The notes below the pieces were generated by a model that was not told where the DNA came from, made no database searches, and saw only the letters and a program-made list of their open reading frames with translations. DNA of 39,389 nt. Source: Acidimicrobiia bacterium. Lineage in GTDB: Bacteria > Actinomycetota > Acidimicrobiia > Spongiisociales > ZC4RG35. Positions 39,389-39,389 of this stretch are shown piece by piece. A program made the position numbers and the translations under genes. Within the stretch, counting starts at the first letter, position 1; the number at the start of each line of letters is the position of its first letter. The stretch is from assembly GCA_026989215.1 (NCBI GenBank), contig JALSJV010000323.1:1-39389 (forward strand), in the 5' to 3' direction.

Positions 39389-39389
39389 A

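Overview
The window is high-GC bacterial chromosome with tightly packed, often overlapping genes, many GTG starts and several promoters placed so that transcription would begin at or next to the start codon. The gene order (tig-clpP-clpX, valS-folC-ndk, mreBCD-mrdA-rodA, RNase E/G-rplU-rpmA-obg-proB, nadD-rsfS), the Thr/Pro-rich TTTTTVPP linker and the LPFTG cell-wall anchor point to Actinomycetota, most likely class Acidimicrobiia. That class assignment is inference from gene content and style; there is no 16S gene here.

Layout. 1-1250: the 3' part of a secreted Trp-rich protein and a small membrane protein. 1290-2353: a two-way tRNA cluster (Leu and Lys on minus; Pro, Gly, Arg, His on plus) with a degenerate tRNA-like element and duplicated hairpin sequences. 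2395-5728: trigger factor and the ClpXP protease. 5729-7191: a structured leader and an LPFTG-anchored SdrD-type surface protein. 7258-17331: valS, folC, ndk and the cell-elongation operon mreB-mreC-mreD-PBP2-rodA. 17372-22835: tdk, RNase E/G with a long leader, L21, L27, Obg and glutamate 5-kinase. 22840-29256 (minus): an unusual K+ transport cluster with two TrkH pores, two half-length TrkA proteins, one full-length TrkA, an overlapping 51-residue membrane protein and a coupled OB-fold-like exported protein. 29364-32130: MoxR ATPase, CoxE-like VWA protein and a lone receiver domain. 32143-34187 (minus): a normal GAPDH gene coupled to a GAPDH paralogue whose catalytic Cys and phosphate-site residues are replaced. 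34323-35866: a degenerate LytM protein, nadD, rsfS and tRNA-Ala. 35931-39389: an accessory islet with a LinA-like nucleotidyltransferase, an AbiE toxin-antitoxin pair and a broken AbiEi-like gene. It is bracketed by near-identical 31-bp direct repeats and contains several strong palindromes.

How the genes work together. Most of the first 22 kb is core housekeeping: protein folding and turnover, tRNA charging, elongasome peptidoglycan synthesis, ribosome biogenesis and nucleotide or proline synthesis. The observations most worth following are the coupled active/inactive GAPDH pair, the TrkA/TrkH/small-membrane-protein arrangement, and the islet with its AbiE operator repeats and a perfect 35-bp palindrome.
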